DNA of 64,000 nt from Vibrionales bacterium SWAT-3 (GTDB lineage: Bacteria; Pseudomonadota; Gammaproteobacteria; Enterobacterales; Vibrionaceae). Shown one piece after another: positions 1 through 9,540 of the stretch (position 1 is the first letter of the stretch; each line of letters starts with the position of its first letter). A program made the translations under genes and the position numbers. The stretch spans positions 62,001-126,000 of the forward strand of contig AAZW01000004.1 of assembly GCA_000169995.1 (NCBI GenBank). The letters run 5' to 3'. Under the pieces are notes generated by a model. It had not been told where the DNA came from. It did no database searches and saw only the letters and a program-made list of their open reading frames with translations.

Positions 1-1036
1 TCTGTTGTGAAGCGCTGAAAGCCAGATCATCCAACTTCTCGTGATGGATATTACCGATTTTGTATTCTGGATAAACATAGTGGTCACATGAGAAAACGTC
101 ACCATTAGGCTCCATAGCAAGGCCTTTTCCGCAAATCTCGTTCAAGGTACAAAGTGGATTAGGACGGCCAATCCACGTTTCTAAACTTGCTTCGAAATAT
201 TGAACGAACACTTTGCCGATATCGTTTTTCGCCCACTCATCAAACACGGTAATCAGGAAGTTACCCCACGCCAGATCTGATACACACCATGACTCCATAA
301 TGGAATCTTTGTGACCCGGGATCAGGCGCTTGTCACCCTGCTTCAATTGCTCGCTCACTTGAGAAGTTTGCGGCGCAACCGTTCTAAAGGTTTTTTGCTC
401 AACGATAGGGATAAATTGCATTTGTGGCGACTTCACCACATCACGTAAGAATCGGTACACTTCTAGTGCATTTTGACTGGTGAGGTTGTTCACGCAAGTT
501 AACGTCGCGAATTTCACTTGGTGTTTATGCAGCAGTTCAACCGCAGCCATTACTTGCTTGAACGTACCACGACCGGCTCGGTTAGTACGGTAGGCGTTAT
601 GCAGCATCTCTGGGCCATCAATACTTAAGCCTACCAGGAAGTTGTTCTTTGCTAAGAATTGCCCCCAATCGTCATTCAGTAATGTGCCATTGGTTTGCAG
701 GTCATTGGAAATCAATACACCTTCAGGTTGGTACTTCTTCTGTAGTTCAACCACACGTTCAAAATAAGCCAAACCAAGCATGGTAGGCTCACCACCCTGC
801 CATGAGAAGATAATTTCCGGCGTATTCTGGCCTTCGATGTATTGTCGGATATACGTCTCTAACGTTTCATCATCCATTCTTGGAGAACTGCCTTTCTTGT
901 ACTCCAACAAATCTTGCTTACTTAGGTAATAACAATATTTACAGTCAATGTTACACGCTGCACCAATCGGCTTCGCCATAACATGTAAGCGCTTAGACGC
1001 TTTACCATTATATTGAGGACCCTGAGTAATATGCAT
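1..1036 (-). CDS. Anaerobic sulfatase maturase (radical SAM/SPASM), 3' end outside window
   Basis: The reverse-strand frame opens at ATG 1036 and runs off the left edge, giving about 345 visible residues. Near the N-terminus it has the radical SAM triad CNIDCKYC followed by a tyrosine, then a SWQGGEPT segment typical of the SAM-binding GGEP motif. Close to the left edge are the cysteines of a SPASM-type auxiliary cluster region (CTLNEIC, then a C about 18 residues later followed by DHYVYPEYKIGN). Established role of the family: oxygen-independent oxidation of a Cys or Ser in sulfatases to formylglycine, in the cytoplasm. Two Cys-type sulfatases lie at 19.9-23.3 kb and are plausible clients. 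It is divergent from the FGE-fold lipoprotein at 1174, with about 137 bases between them. The family call is secure; the true C-terminus is not visible. Confidence 0.93.
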   Translation of the reverse strand, partial: MHITQGPQYNGKASKRLHVMAKPIGAACNIDCKYCYYLSKQDLLEYKKGSSPRMDDETLETYIRQYIEGQNTPEIIFSWQGGEPTMLGLAYFERVVELQKKYQPEGVLISNDLQTNGTLLNDDWGQFLAKNNFLVGLSIDGPEMLHNAYRTNRAGRGTFKQVMAAVELLHKHQVKFATLTCVNNLTSQNALEVYRFLRDVVKSPQMQFIPIVEQKTFRTVAPQTSQVSEQLKQGDKRLIPGHKDSIMESWCVSDLAWGNFLITVFDEWAKNDIGKVFVQYFEASLETWIGRPNPLCTLNEICGKGLAMEPNGDVFSCDHYVYPEYKIGNIHHEKLDDLAFSASQQ

Positions 1037-1173
1037 GATTTACCTACCTATCTTATTATCTTGTTCCCATCATAATTCCGAATTAAGTCAGTGGCATGTT
1101 ATACCCTTTATAACCAATAGGAATGACCAAAAACGTTAGAATTACACCCTATTTCGAACATTTGAGGCACGTG

Positions 1174-1962
1174 ATGAAATTTATCAATTACAAACATTTA
1201 GCAGCAGTCAGCGGCGTCACCATGACTATTCTTCTCAGCGGCTGTTCAAGCGTGCCAACACACCCTATTGCCCAACAAATTGACCAAGATATGGTTCTCG
1301 TTGAAGGCGGCACATTCACCATGGGTTCAAACAGCCCAGAAGCAAGTAAAGCCGAGCGTCCAGCACGTAGTGTTACTGTAGATAGTTTCTACATCGCGAA
1401 GTTTGAGGTGACTCAAGAATTGTTCGAATCTGTCATGGGCTCATCTCTCAGTTATTTCCAAAACCCACAAGTTCCCGTTAACAACCTAAGCTGGCAGCAA
1501 GCGAACTATTTCGTAGAGCAATTGAATGAGTTAACTGGCGAAGATTACCGTCTACCAACCGAAGCAGAATGGGAATTTGCTGCCAAAGGTGGCAACAAAA
1601 GCAAAGGCTATACTTACAGTGGTTCCAATAACTTAGATGATGTTGCGTGGTACTCAGCAAATTCGAAAAATAGCGCACACCCAGTCGGGCTAAAGAAGCC
1701 AAATGAACTAGGCTTATATGACATGACAGGTAATGTTGGCGAATTCGTGATCGATACCTTCGATGACACCTTCTACCGATTTGGTCCAACAGACAATCCA
1801 AACAACGCTAAACACAGCGACGTAGGCTTATCACACAAGTCTGTTCGCGGTGGCAGTTTTGCTTATGACGAAAATGAATCGGAAAGTTACCGTCGTGATT
1901 TCGCAAGCCAGTCCATCACCATGTCGGACATGGGATTGCGGTTGGTTAAAGATGCGAATTAG
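1174..1962 (+). CDS. FGE/SUMF1-fold lipoprotein, catalytic cysteines absent
   Basis: The start is placed at ATG 1174 because a GAGG ribosome site lies just upstream and the product then opens with a lipoprotein signal ending in the lipobox LSGC. The ORF is also open from ATG 1123. The mature part has the formylglycine-generating-enzyme (SUMF1) fold: GGTFTMGS, a YRLPTEAEWEFAAKGG stretch, GLYDMTGNVGEFV, and a C-terminal VRGGSF block. In true FGE the region after GGS carries the copper-binding cysteines; here it reads AYDENESESYRRDF with no cysteine, so formylglycine-generating activity is not expected. It may be a binding or structural member of the family, anchored in a membrane facing the periplasm. 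About 80 bases separate it from the downstream phosphatase, so co-transcription is likely. Confidence 0.85.
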   Translation: MKFINYKHLAAVSGVTMTILLSGCSSVPTHPIAQQIDQDMVLVEGGTFTMGSNSPEASKAERPARSVTVDSFYIAKFEVTQELFESVMGSSLSYFQNPQVPVNNLSWQQANYFVEQLNELTGEDYRLPTEAEWEFAAKGGNKSKGYTYSGSNNLDDVAWYSANSKNSAHPVGLKKPNELGLYDMTGNVGEFVIDTFDDTFYRFGPTDNPNNAKHSDVGLSHKSVRGGSFAYDENESESYRRDFASQSITMSDMGLRLVKDAN

Positions 1963-2042
1963 ATACGTGAATAACCCTATCTCAACGTTAAAAGTCTAAG
2001 CACACGCTAGAACACCGCGTCAACACTGAATAAGGACACCCT

Positions 2043-3725
2043 ATGCAATACACCAAGCTTTCAGGTCTTACACTTGCTCTACTCTGTGCTTTGCCCGCAA
2101 CAGCCGCAGAGAAAGCTGATTTGGTTCTTCAAATCACGGTTGATGGTCTGCGTGCCGACCTTATAGAGCGCTATAAGCATAACTTTGGTGAGGGTGGCTT
2201 TCGCTACTTGATGGATGATGGCACCTATTACACTAATGCCAATTATCAACACGGTAATACAGAAACCATTGTCGGCCATGTATCACTAGCAACAGGCGCT
2301 CCACCAAGTGTACATGGCATGGTTGGTAACGTTTGGTACGACCGCAGTGAAGAGCGTTTAGTCTATAACGTAGAGGACGGCAACTACACCATGTTAACCT
2401 CTGGTGCGGGTGTCGATAAGGCTACAGAGATAGATCCAACACAAAAGACAGCACAAGGCGATGGCCGTTCTCCAGAGCCAATCCTTGCGACCACCTTTGG
2501 TGATGAGCTCACAATTTCCAACAGCGGAAAATCAAAGGTTTTTGGTGTGTCAGTGAAAGACCGTGGTGCTATCTCTCTTGCAGGACACAGTGGAAAAGCG
2601 TTTTGGTTCTCGAAAGCACAATCTGAGTTTGTCACCAGTAATTATTACTATGATGAATATCCAGATTGGGTATCTCGTTGGAATGAAAAGAAAGTTGCTG
2701 CGCAATACTCCAAGCAGAAATGGGAACTCTCGTTGCCGCGCGACCAGTATACCCTTCAAGAGCACGATACTGATTACAAGGTTAAGCTAGGTGATTTCCA
2801 AAGGACTTTCCCTCACCCTTATGGCCCAGCGAGTTATAAATATTACAGCACCACGTTGACGGTGAGCCCCGCTGGTGATGAGATTACAGAGAACTTTGCC
2901 AGCACACTATTGATGCAAGAAAAACTTGGGCAAGGCGATGCCACCGACTACCTATCGCTTAGCTTCTCATCGAACGATTATGTGGTCCATCTATACGGCC
3001 CAGAAAGCTTAGAAACGGAAGACAACTTAATTCGACTTGATAAAACCATCGCGAAACTTTTAAAAACCGTCGATGACCAAGTGGGGTTAGAAAACACACT
3101 CATTGTTTTGTCTGCCGACCATGGCGTACCAGAAGCGTCGCCTGCGGCAAATGCGCTTGGCTTTAATCAGGCACAATACTTCAACAAAGATACCTTACTA
3201 TCGAGTGGTGTTGAGAAACGATTGAAAGATGAATTTGGTTTAACGAAAGACGCGATCCGCTTGTATGCACAGCCTTACATTTACCTGAATCATGACCTTA
3301 TCGCTGAGAAGAAGTTGGATTTGGCGAAGGTACAAGAAGCCATTGCCGATGAAATTTCGAAAGTGAAAGGCGTAGCATTTGCTGTATCAAGTAGTGATAT
3401 CGCTAAGAACAGAGTACCTGATACACATGTGATGCAGCTGATTAAAAACAACTATCACCCAGCGCGCTCTGGTGACGTTTATGTCGTATTTGCACCGCGC
3501 AGCTACATCAACGACATGGAAGGTCTTCAAATCGCGTCGACACATGGTTCACCATGGAAATACGACACTCATGTACCGGTTATCTTCGCAGGTTATGACG
3601 TAGAAGCTAAAAAGGTATCACGAGCAGTTACGCCTTATGATATTGCACCGACTCTGTCTAACAAGCTAGGCATCACACAGCCAAGTGGTTCGATTGGTGA
3701 AGTATTGAAAGAAATCGTCGACTAA
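2043..3725 (+). CDS. PafA-type periplasmic alkaline phosphatase (AP superfamily)
   Basis: This 560-residue protein has a signal peptide (residues 1-22, ending in ALPATAA). Alkaline-phosphatase-superfamily metal ligands are visible: the D of VDGLRAD near residue 34 and the DHG of SADHG in the C-terminal half. The nucleophile position is threonine (T75 in TETIVGH, the layout of Thr-nucleophile phosphatases and phosphodiesterases), not the Cys/Ser of sulfatases. N96 in HGMVGN and the K172/R174 pair in VKDRGA match the Asn and Lys/Arg phosphate-binding residues of PafA-type monoesterases. Inferred role: release of inorganic phosphate from periplasmic phosphate esters. AAGGA lies before ATG 2043, and a strong terminator follows. 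A phosphodiesterase specificity cannot be ruled out. Confidence 0.85.
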   Translation: MQYTKLSGLTLALLCALPATAAEKADLVLQITVDGLRADLIERYKHNFGEGGFRYLMDDGTYYTNANYQHGNTETIVGHVSLATGAPPSVHGMVGNVWYDRSEERLVYNVEDGNYTMLTSGAGVDKATEIDPTQKTAQGDGRSPEPILATTFGDELTISNSGKSKVFGVSVKDRGAISLAGHSGKAFWFSKAQSEFVTSNYYYDEYPDWVSRWNEKKVAAQYSKQKWELSLPRDQYTLQEHDTDYKVKLGDFQRTFPHPYGPASYKYYSTTLTVSPAGDEITENFASTLLMQEKLGQGDATDYLSLSFSSNDYVVHLYGPESLETEDNLIRLDKTIAKLLKTVDDQVGLENTLIVLSADHGVPEASPAANALGFNQAQYFNKDTLLSSGVEKRLKDEFGLTKDAIRLYAQPYIYLNHDLIAEKKLDLAKVQEAIADEISKVKGVAFAVSSSDIAKNRVPDTHVMQLIKNNYHPARSGDVYVVFAPRSYINDMEGLQIASTHGSPWKYDTHVPVIFAGYDVEAKKVSRAVTPYDIAPTLSNKLGITQPSGSIGEVLKEIVD

Positions 3726-3771
3726 AAGCATTAGCACTAACACCGATTAAACCGGTGTGTTGCGAACGATA

Positions 3772-3808
3772 AAAAAGCCGCTTACCTAATACAGGCAAGC
3801 GGCTTTTT
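3772..3808. terminator. Bidirectional rho-independent terminator
   Basis: A perfect 12-bp stem (AAAAAGCCGCTT with AAGCGGCTTTTT) encloses a 13-base loop. It has an A-tract on the left and a T-tract on the right, so it can serve both converging genes, the phosphatase (+) and the LuxP-like gene (-). Confidence 0.92.
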
Positions 3809-3839
3809 CTTTGCTGTTGTGTAAGTGACGTTCAGTGCA

Positions 3840-4934
3840 CTAGTTTTTTCCTGAATAACGGAAAGCCTCTCGAGTTAATTGGCTCAGCTCTTGATCATCC
3901 ATTTTGTTGTGCACCACGGTGATTCTGCCTAAATAGATCAACGGCACTTCTGTTTGTCGACCTTCCAAGTGAAACTTAATCGCTTCTGCCGTAGCAACAC
4001 CCAGATCGTCGCTCATTCTCATAGGGGTAGCATCAAGCTCATCAGAACGGATTTTTTCTATTTCTTTTGCGGTGCCGCCCCAACCTGTCACATATATCTC
4101 AGACAGCATGTCAGCTTCACTAAGCGCGTCCACCGCTCCCATCGTCATTGCCGTATTAGCATTGTGAACCATGGTCACTTCCGGAAAGTTACCGAGTACT
4201 AGGCGGATCCCATCGGCCCCTCCAATTTTTTGATACTGCCCAAAATGCTCATAAACCGTTAACCAATCGCCTTTCTCTTCAACACAATCGATAAAGCCTT
4301 GTGAACGTTGGGTGTCGGTGATGCCAGGAATACCTCGGTTCGCGGAAAACTCAACATCATTACCTAACTCTTGAACCACGTGATCACACAACACTTTCGC
4401 GCCCATCTCACTGGAAAAATCAAACCAGCTATCTGGCTGATGTGACCACTGCTCGTTAGGGGTATGGAAAGCCCAAATGAAGGTTTTAAAGTCGGAGGAC
4501 GCCGACAGCTTTTGAATATTTCCGGCTTGAATATCCAATTCTGAAGGTCCAAAAATGACGAAGTCATACGGAGTATCCGAACTGAGCACTTGTTCCGTGT
4601 ATTGAGTTTGTAATGAGTGTTCAATCTGCCTTGATGTGAACTCATCAATCTCAAATCTGAGCTCCAAAGCAATCAGCCTTTCCTTTAGCGCAACGAAATT
4701 ACGTATCCAAAAATCGGAAATATCTGCGCTTGGGTAAATTAAAGCGATCCTTACGGTTTTTTCAGACGATTCTGCTACAAGAGAAATAGGCTCACCACTC
4801 ACAGTCTCTTGAAATTTTTCAAGTTTTCTAAAATCATCGTCAAGCCGTTCTCCATCAGCCCTCACAGTTAGTGAAACCATAAAACAAGCAGTTAGAAGCA
4901 AAGGTAAAAGGATTTTATAATTTTGACCCAGCAT
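3840..4934 (-). CDS. LuxP-like periplasmic binding protein (paralogue with altered pocket)
   Basis: ATG 4934 is preferred to the upstream TTG at 4946. The product is about 364 residues with a hydrophobic signal segment. It resembles Vibrio LuxP, the AI-2 receptor that works with LuxQ: YPSADISDFWIRN near residue 70, GAVDAL near 268, VTGWGG near 283, ATPMRMSDD near 303, and a C-terminal EAFRYS. Compared with V. harveyi LuxP from memory, several ligand contacts are kept (Ser79, Trp82, Arg215, Thr266, Trp289, Arg310). Others differ: Gln77 is Asp, Thr134 is Gly, Asn159 is Ala, Ser265 is Asn, Asp267 is Ala. The fold and likely use as a sensor are well supported, but AI-2 as ligand is doubtful. No luxQ is adjacent. 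It is divergent from a second binding protein whose partner is a GGDEF-EAL protein. Confidence 0.8.
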   Translation of the reverse strand: MLGQNYKILLPLLLTACFMVSLTVRADGERLDDDFRKLEKFQETVSGEPISLVAESSEKTVRIALIYPSADISDFWIRNFVALKERLIALELRFEIDEFTSRQIEHSLQTQYTEQVLSSDTPYDFVIFGPSELDIQAGNIQKLSASSDFKTFIWAFHTPNEQWSHQPDSWFDFSSEMGAKVLCDHVVQELGNDVEFSANRGIPGITDTQRSQGFIDCVEEKGDWLTVYEHFGQYQKIGGADGIRLVLGNFPEVTMVHNANTAMTMGAVDALSEADMLSEIYVTGWGGTAKEIEKIRSDELDATPMRMSDDLGVATAEAIKFHLEGRQTEVPLIYLGRITVVHNKMDDQELSQLTREAFRYSGKN

Positions 4935-5016
4935 AAATGTTACCAAGTGTTTGAATGTTTATTAACAATATTATAAATATAGGGCGATAATAATTTAAAG
5001 AACTTTTATAAAGCTG

Positions 5017-6135
5017 ATGAATAAAATATTTAACTTTGCAAGTGCATTGCTTGCTATCACTTGCAGCTCAACAAGTTTTGCAGGGTATCCAGAAGACGTA
5101 TTTTTCAAATACGCTGAAAACAAGGTTACGCGTGCGGTGTCTTACCAAACCACTTGGGGAGGACCAACTGCAGGCCCTGCGATACGCCATGAAAAAAGCA
5201 TCATTTTTGTTGCATCGGACCTGCGTAACGGTGGTGTTTATGGCGTGGGGAAAGGCCTATCTGAAGCGATTTCAAAAATTGATTGGCACCTACGTTTTGT
5301 CGATGGTTTAGGATCTGAGGTTCGCCAAGGGGCAGCCATTAGAAAAGCAATCGGCTTTCAACCCGATGCCATTGTGCTTGGTGGTATTGATGCAGTACGT
5401 CATCAAAAGATCCTAAAACAAGCCCAAGATTTGGGCATCATCATCATTGGATGGCACGCCACAGAATTAGCGGGTGGAAATCCTGAGATTGGTCTGTTTA
5501 CCAACATCACAACCGATCCTCTGGATGTAGCAGAAATCGCTGCTTTATTGTCTATTGTTAACTCAAAAGGCCAAGCCAAAATTGTGGTTTTCACCGACCC
5601 AAATTACGAAATTGCGATGATAAAAGCGAATGCAATGGTGGATACCATCAAACAGTGCCGCCAGTGTGATGTGCTTGAGCTGATCTATCTTCCACTCGAT
5701 CAAATCGATCAAAAAATGCCATCTACCTTGAAGATGCTTGATAAAAAATATGGTGACAACATCACCCATATTTTAGCGATTAACGACCTATATATCGACT
5801 ATGCCATCCCCTCCTTAGAGTCGAAAATTGAAGATAACAAATTGATTCCCAATAACATTTCGGCAGGCGATGGCAGTAAAGCGGCGTACAAAAGAATCAA
5901 CAGAGACAAGTTCCAGTCTGCGACCGTTCCTGAGCCTCTATACCTACAAGGTTGGCAAATCGTTGACGAACTCAATAGAGCGTTTAATAACATGCCGCCT
6001 AGTGGTTATTCTGCACCTGTTCATCTCGTCACGCCAAAGAACGTAGCAGAGCTTATTAACAACGAAACGACTGGCATTTATGACCCTAAGAATGGCTACC
6101 GCGAAGCGTATCTGAATATTTGGAAGCCACAATGA
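5017..6135 (+). CDS. Type I (sugar-type) periplasmic binding protein, sensory partner candidate
   Basis: This is a 372-residue protein with a signal peptide ending near TSFA at residues 19-22. The rest has the ribose-binding-protein type fold: IIFVASDLRNGGVYGVGKG, GFQPDAIVLGG, IIIIGWHATE, and KGQAKIVVFTDPN. A CRQC motif lies in the second lobe. No ABC permease or ATPase gene is nearby. Instead the TGA stop overlaps the ATG of the GGDEF-EAL gene (ATGA, 6132-6135). That coupling suggests this protein reports a ligand to the periplasmic domain of that protein rather than feeding a transporter, as NspS does for MbaA. The ligand is unknown; sugar, AI-2-like or other small molecules are all possible. 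Confidence 0.8.
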   Translation: MNKIFNFASALLAITCSSTSFAGYPEDVFFKYAENKVTRAVSYQTTWGGPTAGPAIRHEKSIIFVASDLRNGGVYGVGKGLSEAISKIDWHLRFVDGLGSEVRQGAAIRKAIGFQPDAIVLGGIDAVRHQKILKQAQDLGIIIIGWHATELAGGNPEIGLFTNITTDPLDVAEIAALLSIVNSKGQAKIVVFTDPNYEIAMIKANAMVDTIKQCRQCDVLELIYLPLDQIDQKMPSTLKMLDKKYGDNITHILAINDLYIDYAIPSLESKIEDNKLIPNNISAGDGSKAAYKRINRDKFQSATVPEPLYLQGWQIVDELNRAFNNMPPSGYSAPVHLVTPKNVAELINNETTGIYDPKNGYREAYLNIWKPQ

Positions 6136-8600
6136 AATTCAATCAAATTAACATTACCCAGCGCTTCATAATATCCAACTTAATATCACTACTTATCGTA
6201 AGCTTCGCGGTCATCATAGTGATTCGCTCTTTGTATTATGTCGAGTCAACGCTTAAAACAGAAACCTCTACACATGTCTCTGAGTTGATTGTAAATTCCG
6301 AGATAAGTCGACGAGTTTTTACTTTAACTTCACGAGTTAAACTACTCGAACAGACCTTTCTATTCAGCGAGAATACCTTGTCTGAAGAGGCTTTCAACGT
6401 TGATTTCCAGCTGCAAAAACTAAGAGATTTGTCTACAAATGAAGGGTTTTCACAGAAAATAGATGCCTTTATTGACAACTTCCACCGTTTCCTAGGCAGT
6501 TCACTTGCGCTTAATCGAATCTTAAAACAAACCAATCAAATTGATGCCACCTTAGCAGCCCAACTAAATAAGCTGGAGTTTGCTATTGCTGACAGTAAGC
6601 TGAAGCACCTCAATCAAAATGATTTTATTCGATACAACAATGAGTTGGATCTGATGAACATGCTGAGAGAATCTTTTCTAACTTCCGGAAAAATGGTCGG
6701 TGATATACACAGCCGCATTACACCAGAAACAGAAAAAGTGCTGTTAATCAAAGTCGAAAAAGAGCTCGATATCTTCTTACTGCACTTAGAAAACGTTGAT
6801 ATAGAAACAGCAGCGGTTATCAGCGAGAAGCAGAAAATTCAGAAAACAGTTAAACGCTATAATGCGGCACTTAAACGAATTCGTGCCAACCTAGAACAAC
6901 GTTGGCTGGTCATGGCTTCTCTATTGGATGCACAAAGCGATCTATTAGAAATGGTAGAAAATACAGAGTCTCGTGTTCAAAACCAAGCTCTGGCCCTCAC
7001 AGCTCAACTAGAAGAAGAGATCGGTGAGTCGCGCTTTAACGCAATTATCATCAGCTTTTCAGCCGTTATCTTGTCCCTGCTGTTACTTAACCATGTCGTC
7101 AGGCACCATATTCAAAAACCACTCAACGCACTTAAGCATGGTTTCAATCGTTTGGAGTCTGGCAGCCTAAAAGAGCCTATCGCGCTTGGTAGAAGCGATG
7201 AATGGTCTCATTTAGAGAAAGCCTACAATGACATGGCAGGTAGGCTGTCTGAAGCGTATTTGGACCTAACTGAAGAGAAAAAGAACTTTGACTTTCTTGC
7301 CCACCACGATCCGTTAACAGGTTTAGCAAACCGACTGTTAGCTACGAAGAAATTAGATGAGGAGATTAAACGGTCTCGAGAGCATAACTCATTTTTCTTA
7401 CTGCTCTATCTGGATATTGATGAGTTTAAAACCATCAATGACTCGCTAGGACACGGGCAAGGTGACAACCTTTTGATCAACGTATCAAATATCTTGACCA
7501 CGCTTGTTGGCAACAATGGCTTCGTCGCACGAATGGGCGGTGATGAGTTTATGGTCGTGTTCTCTGACATCAGCTTAAGTGAAGGTGAACAACTGGCAGA
7601 CCGTTTAAACCAATCACTCCGCAAACCTTACTATGCCGACAACAACTCAATATTCGTTGCAGCGAGTATAGGCGTGTGTGAGTACCCTACTCATGGCTCA
7701 AGTGGTGAAACTCTAATCCGAAACGCAGATACTGCCATGTATCACGCCAAGCGCAATGGCAGAGACCAATATCGCGTCTATGCCGATAAGATGACCCACG
7801 AAGTGAACGATCTCATCGAAACCAACATGGGCCTGCATCAAGCGATTGCTAACGATGAATTAGAGGTGTTTTTCCAACCAAAAGTCGATTTAGATTCGCA
7901 AGAGATCATTGGGGCAGAAGCACTTGTTCGTTGGCGGCACCCGAAGCTCGGTCTACTTCCACCAGTGGATTTTCTGGAAGTGGCCGAAAAGAGTGACCTA
8001 ATTATCGACATCGATAAATGGGTATTTAAGAAAGTGGCGAACCTGATTACTGAATGGCAGCGCTCTGGAATCAATTTAGAGGGGGTGACTTTCTCTATCA
8101 ACTTCTCTGCGCGAATGTTTTACATGACCGATCTTGCGGAACAACTGCAAGTCATACTCGATGAAACCGACTGTAAACCGCATCAGTTGCTACTTGAGAT
8201 AACAGAAAGAGATATGATGCGTGATTTCGAAACCTGTTCGAGAACCATAGAAGTGCTTCATTCCAAGGGCTATAAAATTGCCATTGATGACTTTGGTACC
8301 GGTTACTCTTCACTATCTGTGTTGAAAAACCTCTCAGCAGACTGCGTCAAACTCGATCGAAGCTTTATTGAAGACATCAACTCATCTAATGTTGATTACG
8401 AGATCACCTGTGCGGTATTAAAACTCGCACAAATACTCGATTTTTCAGTGATTGCTGAAGGACTTGAAACGCAGAACCACGTAAAGACTCTGCGTCAGAT
8501 AGGCTGCAAATACGCGCAAGGCTATTTCTTTGCTCGACCTCTGCCTATCGATGACTGGGTCTCTTATTTTGTTGGCAATGCGGAGCAAGCATCAGTATAG
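6132..8600 (+). CDS. Membrane GGDEF-EAL c-di-GMP enzyme, partner of upstream binding protein
   Basis: ATG 6132 overlaps the preceding stop, giving 822 residues. Order: a transmembrane helix near residues 12-35, a long helical periplasmic region to about 305, a second transmembrane helix near 308-325, a HAMP-like linker, GGDEF, then EAL. The diguanylate cyclase signature is intact (R-M-GGDEF, first G at about 469). The phosphodiesterase signature is also intact (EAL at about 596, NFSA, LLEITERD, IDDFGTGYSS, K in VKLDRSFI, and AEGLET). Both activities are therefore possible, with the bound or free state of the upstream periplasmic protein a likely switch. The operon arrangement mirrors NspS-MbaA. 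It is followed by a convergent LysR-type gene. Confidence 0.9.
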   Translation: MKFNQINITQRFIISNLISLLIVSFAVIIVIRSLYYVESTLKTETSTHVSELIVNSEISRRVFTLTSRVKLLEQTFLFSENTLSEEAFNVDFQLQKLRDLSTNEGFSQKIDAFIDNFHRFLGSSLALNRILKQTNQIDATLAAQLNKLEFAIADSKLKHLNQNDFIRYNNELDLMNMLRESFLTSGKMVGDIHSRITPETEKVLLIKVEKELDIFLLHLENVDIETAAVISEKQKIQKTVKRYNAALKRIRANLEQRWLVMASLLDAQSDLLEMVENTESRVQNQALALTAQLEEEIGESRFNAIIISFSAVILSLLLLNHVVRHHIQKPLNALKHGFNRLESGSLKEPIALGRSDEWSHLEKAYNDMAGRLSEAYLDLTEEKKNFDFLAHHDPLTGLANRLLATKKLDEEIKRSREHNSFFLLLYLDIDEFKTINDSLGHGQGDNLLINVSNILTTLVGNNGFVARMGGDEFMVVFSDISLSEGEQLADRLNQSLRKPYYADNNSIFVAASIGVCEYPTHGSSGETLIRNADTAMYHAKRNGRDQYRVYADKMTHEVNDLIETNMGLHQAIANDELEVFFQPKVDLDSQEIIGAEALVRWRHPKLGLLPPVDFLEVAEKSDLIIDIDKWVFKKVANLITEWQRSGINLEGVTFSINFSARMFYMTDLAEQLQVILDETDCKPHQLLLEITERDMMRDFETCSRTIEVLHSKGYKIAIDDFGTGYSSLSVLKNLSADCVKLDRSFIEDINSSNVDYEITCAVLKLAQILDFSVIAEGLETQNHVKTLRQIGCKYAQGYFFARPLPIDDWVSYFVGNAEQASV

Positions 8601-8705
8601 GTTGTCACTTAAAGCTCTGTGGAGTCAGTCATTTGTACCCTACTCCAGACGCAATCAAAGCCTCTGGAGTTAGTCTACGAATACACGACTAAGCTGACGG
8701 ATGCG

Positions 8706-9521
8706 TTAAGCCGACACCTCTTTTGCTGCCGCTTTGATCTTGGCACGTAACCACTTGTGGCTTGGTTCGTTAGTGCGGCTTGGATGCCAAATCATACACA
8801 TATCGAGGTTGTCCAATTCGAATGGCAAAGGGAGTGTTTTAACCTTGTACTTTTCGGAGAAACAACGCACCGATGACATAGGCAGCATTCCGATATAATC
8901 AGAACTCTCGATCACTGGCAGCATCTCAACAACCCCAGCAGCTCGGTACACTACTCTACGCTTTTCTAAGTCTCTGAAATGATCAGAGCTCAATAAGCTT
9001 CGGCGTGCGTGCCATTTTGATACCACAACATGCTCAAGTGATAAAAACTGCTTCATATCGATGGTATCACCGATTGACGGGTGATCTTCTCGACAGACAA
9101 CCACCAACTCTTCAGTGGAAACGACCTCATGCTTGAGCGTCGTTCTTCCTCTTGGCGTCATATCGATGATCACATCATGTCTTTGCAGCCTCAGGTCAGA
9201 CTCGTAGTCTTCAGTAAACAGTGGGTGAATTTCCAACGCAATACCCGGTGCTACCTGGCTGATCAGTTGCATCACCTTGGGCATCATTTCATAACTGGCC
9301 GCAGATACACAGGCGATAGAAAAAACGCGACCAGAGGTTTTAGGGTCGAAGTCTCTTGATGCAGACAGTGTCGACGTAAAGTTCTTCAGTGCAGCAGCCA
9401 TCGCTGGGTAGATGTCCATCGCGAAAGTGGTTGGCTCAACACCTGAAGTGGTACGGTGAAACAGTGGCTCATCATAGATAGCGACAAATATAGGAATTAA
9501 ATTTAGCTCGGTACTTTTCAT
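8706..9521 (-). pseudogene. LeuO-like LysR-family protein lacking the DNA-binding helix-turn-helix
   Basis: The product opens MKSTELNLIPIFVAIYDE, the usual start of a LeuO-like LysR regulator. It then passes directly to PLFHRTTSGVEPTTFAMDIYP, the segment that normally follows the HTH and linker helix. About 30-35 residues holding the whole HTH are missing without a frame change, leaving 271 residues. The effector-binding domain (about 62-265) looks complete. A simple origin is deletion between two short repeats coding for IYDE/IYDD, which family members often carry before and after the HTH. The protein may still form dimers but should not bind DNA by the LysR mode; it is either inactive or a dominant-negative partner. 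GGAA lies before the ATG. Confidence 0.82.
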
Positions 9522-9540
9522 ACAGTTCCATATTAAAGAA

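Noticed and set aside
2043..3725. Possible third sulfatase
   Set aside because: The nucleophile position is Thr and the PafA Lys/Arg and Asn residues are present; no C/S-x-P/A-x-R motif.
3840..4934. True luxP of a quorum-sensing operon
   Set aside because: No luxQ adjacent and several ligand contacts differ.
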